Origin: Bradyrhizobium betae
Lineage (GTDB): Bacteria; Pseudomonadota; Alphaproteobacteria; Rhizobiales; Xanthobacteraceae
Assembly (NCBI RefSeq): GCF_008932115.1
Contig: NZ_CP044543.1
Location: 3,416,501 to 3,480,500, forward strand
Length of the DNA: 64,000 nucleotides
Reading direction: 5' to 3'
This document shows, piece after piece, positions 1 through 12,444 of the stretch (position 1 is its first letter; each line of letters starts with the position of its first letter). The notes beneath the pieces are model-generated. The model ran no database searches, was not told the DNA's origin, and saw nothing but the letters and a program-made list of their open reading frames with translations. Both the position numbers and the translations under genes were made by a program.

Positions 1-1121
1 GCAACGTCAAGGGCGTCGAGTTCCTGATGAAGAAGAACAAGATCGACGTGCTCAAGGGCACCGGCAAGATCCTGGGCACGGGCAAGGTCGAGATCTCCGC
101 CGACGGCAAGTCGCAGGTCGTCGAGACCAAGAACATCGTGATTGCCACCGGCTCGGACATCGCGCGCCTCAAGGGCATCGAGATCGACGAGAAGCGCATC
201 GTGTCGTCGACCGGCGCGCTGTCGCTCGACAAGGTCCCGGGCAAGCTCCTGATCGTCGGCGCCGGCGTGATCGGACTCGAGCTCGGCTCGGTCTGGCATC
301 GTCTCGGCGCCGAAGTCGTCGTGGTCGAATTCCTCGATCGCATCCTGCCCGGCATGGACGGCGAGATCGCCAAGCAATTCCAGCGCATCCTCGAGAAGCA
401 GGGCTTTGCGTTCAAGCTAGGAGCCAAGGTCACCGCCGTCGATACCTCGGGCAAGACGCTGAAGGCGACGATCGAGCCTGCTGCCGGCGGTACCGCCGAG
501 ACGTTAGAGGCCGACGTCGTGCTCGTCGCCATCGGCCGCGTGCCCTACACCGATAGCCTCGGCCTGAAGGAAGCCGGCGTCGCGCTCGATCCCCGCCGCC
601 GCGTGCAGATTGATCCGCACTTCGCCACCAGCCTCAAGGGCGTCTATGCCATCGGCGACGTCGTTGCAGGCCCGATGCTCGCGCACAAGGCCGAGGACGA
701 GGGCGTCGCGGTTGCGGAGATCATCGCGGGCCAGGCCGGCCATGTGAACTACGACGTTATCCCAGGCGTCGTGTATACCAGCCCGGAAGTGTCCTCCGTC
801 GGCAAGACCGAGGAGGAACTGAAGCAGGCGGGTGTGGCTTATACGGTCGGAAAGTTTCCGTTTACCGCCAACGGCCGCTCCAAGGTCAACCAGACCACCG
901 ACGGCTTTGTGAAGATTCTCGCAGATGCGAAGACCGATCGCGTGCTCGGCGTGCACATCATCGGCATCGGGGCCGGAGAAATGATCCATGAAGCCTGCGT
1001 TCTCATGGAATTTGGCGGCAGTGCGGAGGATCTCGCGCGCACCTGCCACGCGCACCCGACCCGCTCCGAGGCCGTCAAGGAAGCCGCGCTTGCAGTCGGC
1101 AAGCGGGCCATCCATATGTAG
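1..1121 (+). CDS. lpdA: Dihydrolipoyl dehydrogenase (E3), 3' part
   Basis: FAD-dependent E3 component of 2-oxo acid dehydrogenase complexes, which reoxidises dihydrolipoyl groups with NAD+. The reading frame is open to the left edge, so the gene is cut by the window. The N-terminal FAD domain and redox-active Cys pair must lie upstream. Visible are the NAD-binding glycine motif ([11 protein letters not shown]), the second FAD contact (YAIGDV) and the C-terminal dimerisation domain with the catalytic HAHPT sequence. It ends with TAG at 1119-1121. Family identity is clear; which 2-oxo acid dehydrogenase complex it serves cannot be told from here. Confidence 0.95.
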   Translation, partial: NVKGVEFLMKKNKIDVLKGTGKILGTGKVEISADGKSQVVETKNIVIATGSDIARLKGIEIDEKRIVSSTGALSLDKVPGKLLIVGAGVIGLELGSVWHRLGAEVVVVEFLDRILPGMDGEIAKQFQRILEKQGFAFKLGAKVTAVDTSGKTLKATIEPAAGGTAETLEADVVLVAIGRVPYTDSLGLKEAGVALDPRRRVQIDPHFATSLKGVYAIGDVVAGPMLAHKAEDEGVAVAEIIAGQAGHVNYDVIPGVVYTSPEVSSVGKTEEELKQAGVAYTVGKFPFTANGRSKVNQTTDGFVKILADAKTDRVLGVHIIGIGAGEMIHEACVLMEFGGSAEDLARTCHAHPTRSEAVKEAALAVGKRAIHM

Positions 1122-1155
1122 GCCACGCGCCGAGCTGAATCGGGCGGGACAACAT

Positions 1156-1686
1156 ATGCTGCGCCGCCTTCTTCAACCGGTCTGGGTCCTGCTGGCGATC
1201 ATCTTCCTGATCGAAGCCTGGCTGTGGGACCATCTCGAACCGATCGTCGCGCGGATTGTCGCACTCATTCCGCTCGCCCGCTTCAAGCAATGGCTGACGG
1301 AGCGTGTCGATGCGCTCCCGCCGGCGATGACGCTGATCGTGTTCGCGGTGCCGATCCTTCCGCTGTTTCCGCTCAAGCTGGCCGGCCTGTATCTGCTCAC
1401 GCATGAATACTGGCTCACCGGCATGTCCACGTTCTTGTTCGCCAAGATGGTCGGCGTCGGCGTCACCGCCTTCGTGTTCGACGTCACGCGCGACAAGCTG
1501 CTCGAGATGCGCTGGTTCGAGCGGATCTACGATTTCGTGCTGAAGCTGCGCGCCAAGGCGTCCGAGCTGGTCGACCCGATCAAGCGGCGCATCCGGGAGC
1601 TGATCTCCGGCAACGGCGAAGGCTGGTCCTCCCGCACGCTCCGCCTGATCCAGCGCTTCCGCAAGAGCGTGCACGAAGCGCGGTGA
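1156..1686 (+). CDS. Small integral membrane protein, function unknown
   Basis: 176 aa from the ATG at 1156. The open frame extends further upstream, but that part overlaps the end of lpdA, so the internal ATG just after lpdA is preferred. A hydrophobic N-terminal segment (residues about 7-24) and a second hydrophobic region (about 50-85, rich in P, L and F) suggest an inner-membrane protein with a basic cytoplasmic C-terminal tail. It follows lpdA by 34 bases on the same strand and may be co-transcribed. I recognise no named domain. Confidence 0.7.
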   Translation: MLRRLLQPVWVLLAIIFLIEAWLWDHLEPIVARIVALIPLARFKQWLTERVDALPPAMTLIVFAVPILPLFPLKLAGLYLLTHEYWLTGMSTFLFAKMVGVGVTAFVFDVTRDKLLEMRWFERIYDFVLKLRAKASELVDPIKRRIRELISGNGEGWSSRTLRLIQRFRKSVHEAR

Positions 1687-1710
1687 TTGCCGCGGCAATC
1701 AAGCTATCGC

Positions 1711-1839
1711 CGTCACTCTGAGGTGGCCGCTTCTTCAGCGGCCCTCGAAGAGTGACGGCCCGGCTGCATCTCGGCCGTTCATCCTTCGAGGCTCCCCGCG
1801 CGATGCCGTGCATCGCGCGCCTCGCACCTCAGGATGACG
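1711..1839. repeat. 129-bp element with 15-bp imperfect terminal inverted repeats
   Basis: The left end cgtcactctgaggtg (1711-1725) is the inverse of the right end cacctcaggatgacg (1825-1839) with two mismatches. Inner sequence has further short hairpins (ggccgcttcttcagcggcc). It fills the spacer between two convergent genes, the usual place for non-autonomous MITE/REP-like elements in Bradyrhizobium. It encodes nothing and may act as a bidirectional transcript end. Confidence 0.6.
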
Positions 1840-1862
1840 GGACGAACCGCCGGCCACACCCC

Positions 1863-2453
1863 TCAATGCAAATGCAGCAGATGCGGCCACCACAGGCCGA
1901 GCGCGGTCATGAGGATGCCGCCCAGCGTCAGGATGCCGGCGACATAGGCGAGTGCGAACATGCCGGTGATGATGGTGGCCGACGCCAGCACGATGCCGAT
2001 CTGGAAGGCGGCCGACGCCAGCTCGAAGTGATGGTACTTCGCGGTCGCCTCGTCGCGCTCGTGCTCGGCATGCTTGGCCTTCTCGGCGAGCTGCTCGGTG
2101 CCTTCGCCGGTCTCGGGCTCGGAGCGGTAGCGCTGCGCGGTCTTGGTCCAGTCGTCGATCTGCTTCTGCACCGTCGCCTTCATGGCGTCGTCGGTGGTGC
2201 CGGCCAGCGTCAGCTTGCCCTGCTCTGCCGCGGTCACCACCACCGTGCGGCGGATGCTCTTGGCCTGGAAGAACGCCCAGAGATTGGCGCCCTCGACATT
2301 CTTGCTGATCGATTCGGTCTGGGCGCCCTTGCCCAGCGTCTCGGAGATCGCCAGGAACAGCGCCAGCACGGCGATCAGAAGGGCGATCTTCTTGTTCGAG
2401 CCGGACGCGTGTTCGGCGTGCTCGGCGTGCTCCATGCTTTCATGTGCGCTCAT
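1863..2453 (-). CDS. DUF4337-type membrane protein
   Basis: 196 aa. The ATG at 2453 is chosen over the longer frame because AGGAGGG lies six bases upstream on the minus strand. The N-terminus is His/Glu-rich (HAEHAEHA), followed by one membrane segment (about 20-37), a long charged helical region (about 45-140) and two more membrane segments near the C-terminus. This matches the DUF4337 layout of membrane helices around a soluble coiled region. Function is unknown. The family call rests on pattern memory and is moderately sure. Confidence 0.7.
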   Translation of the reverse strand: MSAHESMEHAEHAEHASGSNKKIALLIAVLALFLAISETLGKGAQTESISKNVEGANLWAFFQAKSIRRTVVVTAAEQGKLTLAGTTDDAMKATVQKQIDDWTKTAQRYRSEPETGEGTEQLAEKAKHAEHERDEATAKYHHFELASAAFQIGIVLASATIITGMFALAYVAGILTLGGILMTALGLWWPHLLHLH

Positions 2454-2553
2454 GATTTCCCTCCTGTTCGGTTCCCCACGATTGACCGAACCGCAGGCAC
2501 CGCGCAAGAGGCATGCTTGTCATGACAGCTTAGTGTCAGGAATCAGCGGCGAT

Positions 2554-3519
2554 TCACCGCCGCGGATGCGCGCTGGCATAGACTTCCAGCAGTCGCTCGG
2601 AATCGATGCCGGTATAGATCTGCGTCGTCGAGAGCGAGGAATGGCCGAGCAATTCCTGGATCGCGCGCAGGTCGCCGCCGCGTGACAACAGGTGCGTGGC
2701 AAAGGAATGCCGCAGCGCGTGCGGCGTGGCGCTGTCGGGCAATCCCAGCGCGCCGCGCAGCCGCTCCATCGCGAGCTGGATGATGCGGGGGCTGAGCGGT
2801 CCGCCGCGCGCACCGAGGAAGATCGGGCCTTCGGCGGGAAGCGGATACGGGCACATCGAAACATAGTCCTGCACCAGCGCGAGCACGTTCTGCAGCACCG
2901 GCACCATGCGAGTCTTGTTGCCTTTGCCCGTCACGATCAGCACATCGCCCTCGCCGGGACGCGGCACCTCGCGGCGCTTTAGGCCGAGCGCCTCGGAGAT
3001 GCGCAGGCCCGAGCCGTACAGCAGCGCCATCACGGCGGCATCGCGCGCCAGGATCCAGCTCTCGCGATCCTCGCCGGCGCGCTCGTCGGCATCGGCAAGG
3101 CGCTTGGCCGATGCCATCGGCAGCGGCTTCGGCAAGCTCTTTCCAACCTTGGGCGCGCGGATCGCCGACAATGCGCCGACCTTGCCCTTGCCCTCGCGCT
3201 CGAGGAAGCGTCCGAACGAGCGCAGCCCCGCCAGCGCGCGCATCAGCGAGCGGCCGGCAATGTCGTCGGCGCGGCGCATCGCCATGAAGGCGCGGATATC
3301 CGTGGCTTCCAGCGCGGCGAATCGCTTCAGCGTCACGCGCTCGCCCCAATGATTGCAGAGAAAATCCAGGCACTGCCGCAAGTCGCGGGCATAGGCCTCC
3401 AGCGTTTTCGGCGACAGCCGCCGCTCGGCGCCGAGATGCCTCAGCCAGCGCGCCATCTCCTGCGCGATGTCGGGATCGGCGCTGGCGAGCTCGATTTGTG
3501 GGGCGGCCGCTTGGCTCAT
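2554..3519 (-). CDS. xerC: Tyrosine recombinase XerC
   Basis: Site-specific recombinase that, with XerD, resolves chromosome dimers at dif. It has an N-terminal core-binding SAM-like domain (about 20-110) and a C-terminal catalytic domain. Catalytic motifs are visible: the first Arg in SGLRISEALGL, the HALRHSFATHLL box (H-x-x-R), the LLGHSSLSTTQIY segment with its His and the nucleophilic Tyr. The ATG at 3519 gives 321 aa, usual for XerC; a GTG at 3543 is the alternative. It is divergent from priA, as in many alphaproteobacteria, which supports housekeeping XerC rather than a phage integrase. Confidence 0.9.
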   Translation of the reverse strand: MSQAAAPQIELASADPDIAQEMARWLRHLGAERRLSPKTLEAYARDLRQCLDFLCNHWGERVTLKRFAALEATDIRAFMAMRRADDIAGRSLMRALAGLRSFGRFLEREGKGKVGALSAIRAPKVGKSLPKPLPMASAKRLADADERAGEDRESWILARDAAVMALLYGSGLRISEALGLKRREVPRPGEGDVLIVTGKGNKTRMVPVLQNVLALVQDYVSMCPYPLPAEGPIFLGARGGPLSPRIIQLAMERLRGALGLPDSATPHALRHSFATHLLSRGGDLRAIQELLGHSSLSTTQIYTGIDSERLLEVYASAHPRR

Positions 3520-3638
3520 GCGCTCTGGACGTAATGATTCCACCCAGTATATCGCATCACACCCGTTTACTGTTCGCTAAGGCTCGCCCGTGGCGCTAGC
3601 CTCCAAACGCCAGGTTCCGATTCTCCCTCCAAAGACTG

Positions 3639-5852
3639 TTGATGGATCATACGTCGCGCAGCAACGCCGCCCCCACCCACGCGACTGGCATGGTCGACGT
3701 GCTGGTGCCGGTCGCGCTCGACCAGACCTATTCCTACAAGGTGCCGCGCGGCATGGAGCTGAAGGCGGGCGATCTGGTCGGCGTGCCGCTCGGGCCCCGC
3801 GAGGTGCTCGCCGTGGTCTGGGCCGAGAATGCCAACCCCGATCCGCGCCTGCACAATCGCCTCAAGGAGGTCAGCGAGAAGCTCGACCTTCCGCCCCTCA
3901 AGCCCGAGCTGCGCTCGCTGGTCGACTGGGTCGCCAATTACACGCTGAGCCCGCGCGGCATGGTGCTGCGCATGTGCCTGCGGATGGGTGAGAACCTCGG
4001 CCCCGAGCGGACCCGCGCCGGCGTGCGCCTGGTCGGCGATCCCCCGCGGCGGCTGACGCCGGCGCGGCAGCGCCTGCTCGAGGTGCTGTCGGACCGGTTG
4101 CTGCACGGCAAGTCCGAAGCCGCCAGGGAAGCCGGCGTCTCCGCCGGCGTGATCGACGGTCTCGTCGACGAAGGCACGCTCACGGTCGAACCGATGCCGC
4201 CGCCACCGCCGCCGCCCGCGCCCGATCCGGATTTCAGCCGGCCGGATTTTTCGCCGCTGCAGCGTGCCGGGGTGGATGCGATGCGCGCGCTCGCGGCCAA
4301 CGGCTCGTTCCATGTCGCGCTGCTCGACGGCGTCACCGGCTCGGGCAAGACCGAGGTCTATTTCGAGGCCATTGCGGAGTGCATCCGCCGTGGCAAACAG
4401 TCGCTGATCCTGATGCCGGAAATCGCGCTCACCGGCCAGTTCCTCGATCGCTTCGCGCAACGTTTTGGCGTGCGCCCGATCGAGTGGCATTCCGAGCTGA
4501 CGCCGCGCACCCGCGCGCGCAACTGGGCCGCGATCTCCGAGGGCAGTGCGCCGGTCGTGGTCGGTGCGCGCTCGGCGCTGTTCCTGCCCTACGGCAATCT
4601 CGGCCTCATCGTCGTGGATGAAGAGCACGACCAGGCCTACAAGCAGGACGAGGGCGTGCACTATCACGCCCGCGACATGGCGGTGGTGCGCGCGCATATC
4701 GCCAAGATCCCGATCGTGCTGGCGTCCGCCACGCCCTCGGTCGAATCCGAGGTCAATGCGCGCAAGAACCGCTATCAGCGCATCGCGCTGCCCTCGCGCT
4801 TCGGCGGCCAGCACATGCCGCATATCGAGGCCATCGACATGCGCCGCGAGCCGCCCGCGCGCGGCCGTTTCATCTCGCCGCGGCTGGCCTCCGAGATCAG
4901 AAAAGCGATCGAGAAGCGCGAGCAGGCGTTGCTGTTCCTCAATCGCCGCGGCTATGCGCCGCTGACGCTGTGCCGCGCCTGCGGCCATCGCTTCGCCTGC
5001 ACCATCTGCGATGCCTGGCTGGTCGATCATCGTTTTCGCCAGCGGCTGGTCTGCCACCATTGCGGCTTCTCGATGCCGCGCCCGCAGACCTGCCCGCATT
5101 GCGCGGCCGAGGAATCGCTCGTGGCGGTCGGGCCCGGTGTCGAGCGTTTGCAGGAGGAGGCCGCCGCGCTGTTCCCGGATGCGCGCACCATGGTGCTGTC
5201 GAGCGATCTCATCACCTCGATCGAGACGATGCGCTCCGAGCTCAACGAGATTGCCGAGGGCCGCGTCGACGTCATCATCGGCACGCAACTGGTGGCGAAA
5301 GGCCACAATTTCCCGCGGCTCAATCTGGTCGGCGTGGTCGATGCCGATCTCGGCCTGTCCAATGGTGATCCCAGGGCGTCGGAACGCACCTGGCAATTGC
5401 TCAACCAGGTGATCGGCCGCGCCGGGCGCGAGCAGGGCCGCGGTGTCGGCTATCTCCAGACCCACCAGCCCGATCATCCCGTGATGAAGGCGCTGATCGC
5501 CTGCGACCGCGAGGCCTTCTACGACAGCGAGATCGACCTGCGCGAGCGCACGCTCTATCCGCCGTTCGGCCGTCTTGCGAGCCTGATCATCTCGGCCGGC
5601 GATCGCCCGAGCGCGGAAGGCTTTGGCAGGAGACTGGTTGCGCTCGCGCCGCGTGACGAGCGCGTGGTGGTGCTGGGGCCGGCGGAGGCCCCGCTCGCGG
5701 TCATCAAGGGCCGCTATCGCTTCCGCATCCTGGTGAAATCGGCGCGCGGTTTCGATCTGTCGGATTACTTACGCAACTGGCTGGCGGTCTGCCCGAAGCC
5801 GAAGGGCAATCAGAAGCTGGAAGTGGACGTCGATCCGCAGAGCTTTTTGTAG
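3639..5852 (+). CDS. priA: Primosomal replication restart helicase PriA
   Basis: 3'-5' DNA helicase that reloads the replisome at stalled forks. 737 aa, family-typical. N-terminal 3'-end-binding domain (about 15-115), winged helix, then a proline-rich linker near residue 186. Helicase core: Walker A in GVTGSGKTEVY, Walker B as VVDEEHDQ, and the later QRIGRAGRE-like motif (QVIGRAGREQGRG). Zinc-binding cysteines occur as CRACGHRFACTIC and CHHCGFSMPRPQTCPHC between helicase motifs. Two adjacent ATGs (3639 and 3642) could serve as start; no strong ribosome-binding site is seen. Confidence 0.95.
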   Translation: MMDHTSRSNAAPTHATGMVDVLVPVALDQTYSYKVPRGMELKAGDLVGVPLGPREVLAVVWAENANPDPRLHNRLKEVSEKLDLPPLKPELRSLVDWVANYTLSPRGMVLRMCLRMGENLGPERTRAGVRLVGDPPRRLTPARQRLLEVLSDRLLHGKSEAAREAGVSAGVIDGLVDEGTLTVEPMPPPPPPPAPDPDFSRPDFSPLQRAGVDAMRALAANGSFHVALLDGVTGSGKTEVYFEAIAECIRRGKQSLILMPEIALTGQFLDRFAQRFGVRPIEWHSELTPRTRARNWAAISEGSAPVVVGARSALFLPYGNLGLIVVDEEHDQAYKQDEGVHYHARDMAVVRAHIAKIPIVLASATPSVESEVNARKNRYQRIALPSRFGGQHMPHIEAIDMRREPPARGRFISPRLASEIRKAIEKREQALLFLNRRGYAPLTLCRACGHRFACTICDAWLVDHRFRQRLVCHHCGFSMPRPQTCPHCAAEESLVAVGPGVERLQEEAAALFPDARTMVLSSDLITSIETMRSELNEIAEGRVDVIIGTQLVAKGHNFPRLNLVGVVDADLGLSNGDPRASERTWQLLNQVIGRAGREQGRGVGYLQTHQPDHPVMKALIACDREAFYDSEIDLRERTLYPPFGRLASLIISAGDRPSAEGFGRRLVALAPRDERVVVLGPAEAPLAVIKGRYRFRILVKSARGFDLSDYLRNWLAVCPKPKGNQKLEVDVDPQSFL

Positions 5853-5875
5853 GCCCCACCGCCACGTACTCCGAT

Positions 5876-5914
5876 GTCATTCCGGGGCGCGCGCAGCGCG
5901 AGCCCCGGAATGAC
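5876..5914. repeat. REP-like palindrome (13-bp arms)
   Basis: gtcattccggggc (5876-5888) is perfectly inverted at 5902-5914, with a GC-rich loop. Related stem-loops occur at 14595-14633 and 33444-33483. It lies between the convergent ends of priA and rlpA. This is a common extragenic palindrome style in Bradyrhizobium. Confidence 0.65.
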
Positions 5915-5919
5915 GGCGC

Positions 5920-5965
5920 AAAAAAGCCCGCCGTCCCCCGAGATCACGGGCAAGACGGCGGGCTT
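5920..5965 (-). terminator. Rho-independent terminator of rlpA
   Basis: On the minus strand a 12-bp stem (aagcccgccgtc with gacggcgggctt) is followed by a run of T residues. It starts 20 bases after the rlpA stop codon. Confidence 0.8.
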
Positions 5966-5985
5966 ATTTCGACGCGTCGTGTGCC

Positions 5986-6483
5986 TTAGGACACCACTTC
6001 GGCGGTGACGCGGCCGACGCCGGCGCCGGTGAGGCCGATGGCGCGGGCTGCGCCCGTGGAGAGGTCGAGCACCCGGCCGCGAATGAACGGGCCACGGTCA
6101 TTGATGGTGACGATGACGCTCGATCCGCGATGGGTGACGCGGAGCTTGGTGCCGAACGGCAGCGAACGGTGCGCCGCGGTCATGGCGTTCTGGTTGAAGC
6201 GCTGGCCCGACGCGGTCTTGCTGCCGGACTCGTTGCCGTAGAAGGAGGCCATGCCGGAGAAGCTGTGCCCGGAGCCCGACGACGGCGTCATTGCCGCGTT
6301 GGCATTGCGCCAATCCGAGCCGGAATTGGAATCGGTCTGGGCGTGATGATGGTGATGGTGCCGATGATGCCTGGATGTGGCGGAAGCTTCGGTGGCAGTC
6401 CCACCGACGAGGAAAGTTGCGGCAACGAAAGCGATCGCCGTACGCGGCCGGGTCACAGAGCCCAGCGTCTTCAAAGACAGCAT
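5986..6483 (-). CDS. rlpA: RlpA-family septal ring lytic transglycosylase-like protein
   Basis: 165 aa exported protein. N-terminal signal peptide (about 1-36, hydrophobic core AIAFVAATFLVGGT ending ASA), then a striking His run (HHRHHHHHHA), a Ser/Gly linker and the double-psi beta-barrel domain of RlpA. Family landmarks are GMASFYG, TASGQRFN, AAHRSLPFGT and INDRGPF. The family cleaves denuded peptidoglycan strands or helps cell separation. There is no SPOR domain and no lipobox, so this is a short soluble periplasmic member. Its own terminator follows. The His stretch may bind metal, which is inference. Confidence 0.85.
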   Translation of the reverse strand: MLSLKTLGSVTRPRTAIAFVAATFLVGGTATEASATSRHHRHHHHHHAQTDSNSGSDWRNANAAMTPSSGSGHSFSGMASFYGNESGSKTASGQRFNQNAMTAAHRSLPFGTKLRVTHRGSSVIVTINDRGPFIRGRVLDLSTGAARAIGLTGAGVGRVTAEVVS

Positions 6484-7162
6484 TTAGTGGTCCCTAAGCT
6501 AGTATTGCCACATATGTGGCTAGTGGAGCCCCCATCAGTTTGTGAGCGACTTGGCGTTTCCTTTCGCAATGAGGCATGAATTGGGCAGTAGTTCTGCTAT
6601 GTGTCATCATGAAATATCTTGTGACCTGCGCCGATATTCAGGTGATATTCCGTAATATTTAACTTTAACGATTTCTTAACTAAGTAATTACTCATGAATA
6701 CTGTAAAGCGAAGTCATCACACTCAGCGTTTAGAATTGGGTAAGTATTCGGCGGCCGGGGTGGTCAGCCGCGGTTTCACGCCTCAGCGATCCGTGTTCAT
6801 GGCCGCTATGCGCTGAGGGCAGGAACGAATGGGCGTGATGCCGCCGTAAGGCTCAGGGCAATTCCGTGGCGCGGCAGGTCGGCGTCCAACTTGGTCCAGG
6901 TTGGTTCGAAGTCGGTCCAACTCGTGGTCCCAACATCGCGAGCTGCGACGAACTGGCGAAAGAACCTCGTGCCTTTAATTTGGCGTCATGTTGCACGTGC
7001 GCGCCTGCTATGTTAGCAAAGCCGCGATTTTAACGGACCCGGCACTTCCCGTGTCGGCCGAAAATCGAAGTCCCGCTTGAATTCCAAGGGCTTGGATCGC
7101 TAGGCGCCGCTTTGTGGCGACGGTTTTTCCCTTGCGAGTTTGACAGCAAAAAGAGCGCGTCT
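6484..7162. other. Long non-coding spacer between rlpA and the atp operon
   Basis: About 680 bases with no convincing gene. The stretch around 6590-6740 is much richer in A/T than the rest, and 6884-6930 repeats short ggtcca/ggttgg words. The promoters for rlpA (minus) and the ATPase operon (plus) must lie here. A CTATGTT box at 7008-7014 could be a -10 element but has no clear -35 partner. Confidence 0.5.
6507..6520. promoter_or_regulatory. Perfect 14-bp palindrome upstream of rlpA
   Basis: gccacatatgtggc is a perfect inverted repeat, 24-37 bases upstream of the rlpA ATG on the minus strand. Its size and place fit an operator for a dimeric regulator. No regulator can be named. Confidence 0.35.
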
Positions 7163-9279
<2,117 letters not shown>

Positions 9280-9287
9280 ACGGCGGG

Positions 9288-9311
9288 CATGGCCGGATCC
9301 GTCCGGCCGTG
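9288..9311 (+). other. Intercistronic hairpin atpA-atpG
   Basis: ggccgga (9291-9297) pairs with tccggcc (9302-9308) around a TCCG loop, extended by three more pairs. There is no T run. It sits in the 173-base atpA-atpG spacer and could affect mRNA processing or stability; this is inference. Confidence 0.5.
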
Positions 9312-9425
9312 ATCGCTTCGCGAGAGACGAGACAACAAGAAGCGTACCCGGCGCCCGGCCGGGCACCGCGATAGGGACAGGCTAGCGGTCCGACGCTTCA
9401 GTCGAACCGCCGGGGTGAACGAAGA

Positions 9426-10301
9426 ATGGCGTCTCTTAAAGACATGCGCGTCCGCATCGCCTCCACCAAGGCGACGCAAAAGATCACCAAGGCGATGCAG
9501 ATGGTTGCTGCGTCCCGGTTGCGCCGTGCCCAGCAGGCGGCAGAGGCGGCGCGGCCCTATGCCGACAAGATGGGCGCGGTGATCTCCAACATCGCCAGTG
9601 CTGCCGCGGGTTCGCCCGGCGCACCGGCGCTGCTCGCCGGTACCGGCAAGGACCAGGTCCACCTGCTGCTGGTCTGCACCGGCGAGCGCGGCCTGTCCGG
9701 CGCCTTCAACTCGTCGATCGTGCGTCTGGCGCGCGATCGCGCCCAGGCGCTGATGGCGCAGGGCAAGGAAGTGAAATTCTTCTGCGTCGGCCGCAAGGGC
9801 TACGAGCAGCTCCGCCGCCTGTTCGACAAGCAGATCGTCGAGCACCTCGACCTGCGCAGCGTTCGCCAGCTCGGCTTCGTCAACGCCGAGGACATCGCCA
9901 GGAAAGTGCTGGCCCGTTTCGACAACGGCGAGTTCGACGTCTGCACGCTGTTCTACGCGCAGTTCAAGTCGGTGATCGCCCAGGTCCCGACCGCGCAGCA
10001 GATCATTCCGCTGGCGGTGGAAGAAAAGGCGGCGAACGCGCCGGCGACCTCCTATGAATACGAGCCGGAGGAGGACGAACTCCTCTCCCGCCTGCTGCCG
10101 CGCAACATCGCGGTGCAGATCTTCCGCGCTCTGCTGGAAAACAATGCCTCGTTCTACGGCGCGCAGATGAGCTCGATGGACAACGCCACCCGCAACGCTG
10201 GCGAAATGATCCGCAAGCAAACCCAGATCTACAACCGAACCCGTCAAGCCCAGATCACCAAGGAGCTGATCGAGATCATCTCCGGCGCCGAGGCGGTCTG
10301 A
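9426..10301 (+). CDS. atpG: ATP synthase F1 gamma subunit
   Basis: Central rotor shaft of F1, 291 aa. The N-terminal coiled-coil helix carries the family signature [20 protein letters not shown], and the C-terminal helix shows [14 protein letters not shown] and [18 protein letters not shown]. It lies between atpA and atpD in the usual order. Confidence 0.97.
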   Translation: MASLKDMRVRIASTKATQKITKAMQMVAASRLRRAQQAAEAARPYADKMGAVISNIASAAAGSPGAPALLAGTGKDQVHLLLVCTGERGLSGAFNSSIVRLARDRAQALMAQGKEVKFFCVGRKGYEQLRRLFDKQIVEHLDLRSVRQLGFVNAEDIARKVLARFDNGEFDVCTLFYAQFKSVIAQVPTAQQIIPLAVEEKAANAPATSYEYEPEEDELLSRLLPRNIAVQIFRALLENNASFYGAQMSSMDNATRNAGEMIRKQTQIYNRTRQAQITKELIEIISGAEAV

Positions 10302-10331
10302 CGCACGAACTCACGACGGTCGTTCAAGTAA

Positions 10332-11798
<1,467 letters not shown>

Positions 11799-11801
11799 GG
11801 C

Positions 11802-12294
<493 letters not shown>

Positions 12295-12295
<1 letters not shown>

Positions 12296-12319
12296 GCCCC
12301 GGGGCACCGCTCCGGGGCT
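12295..12319 (+). terminator. Hairpin at the end of the atp operon
   Basis: agccccgg (12295-12302) pairs with ccggggct (12312-12319) around a nine-base loop. There is no clear T run, so it may be a processing or weak termination hairpin. Confidence 0.5.
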
Positions 12320-12444
12320 CAAGCTCAAATTCCTGAACAGGTTCAGCGCTCGTCACGGCCGTGGCGGGCGCTGAAACTTTGTTGCACCGCGCCGCCGATA
12401 GCGGCATTCTGCGCGCGCGGATTTGTTCCGGGGGCCGGTCGCAG

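Noticed and set aside
988..1155. Longer N-terminus for the membrane protein after lpdA
   Set aside because: Would overlap lpdA by over 130 bases and adds an Arg/Pro-rich stretch typical of an out-of-frame read.
2554..3519. XerC-like gene as a phage integrase
   Set aside because: Length, motif set and position beside priA fit the housekeeping XerC; no phage genes are nearby.
3567..5477. 636-codon minus-strand open frame across priA
   Set aside because: Shadow of PriA; the product is His/Arg/Ala-rich without a recognisable motif.
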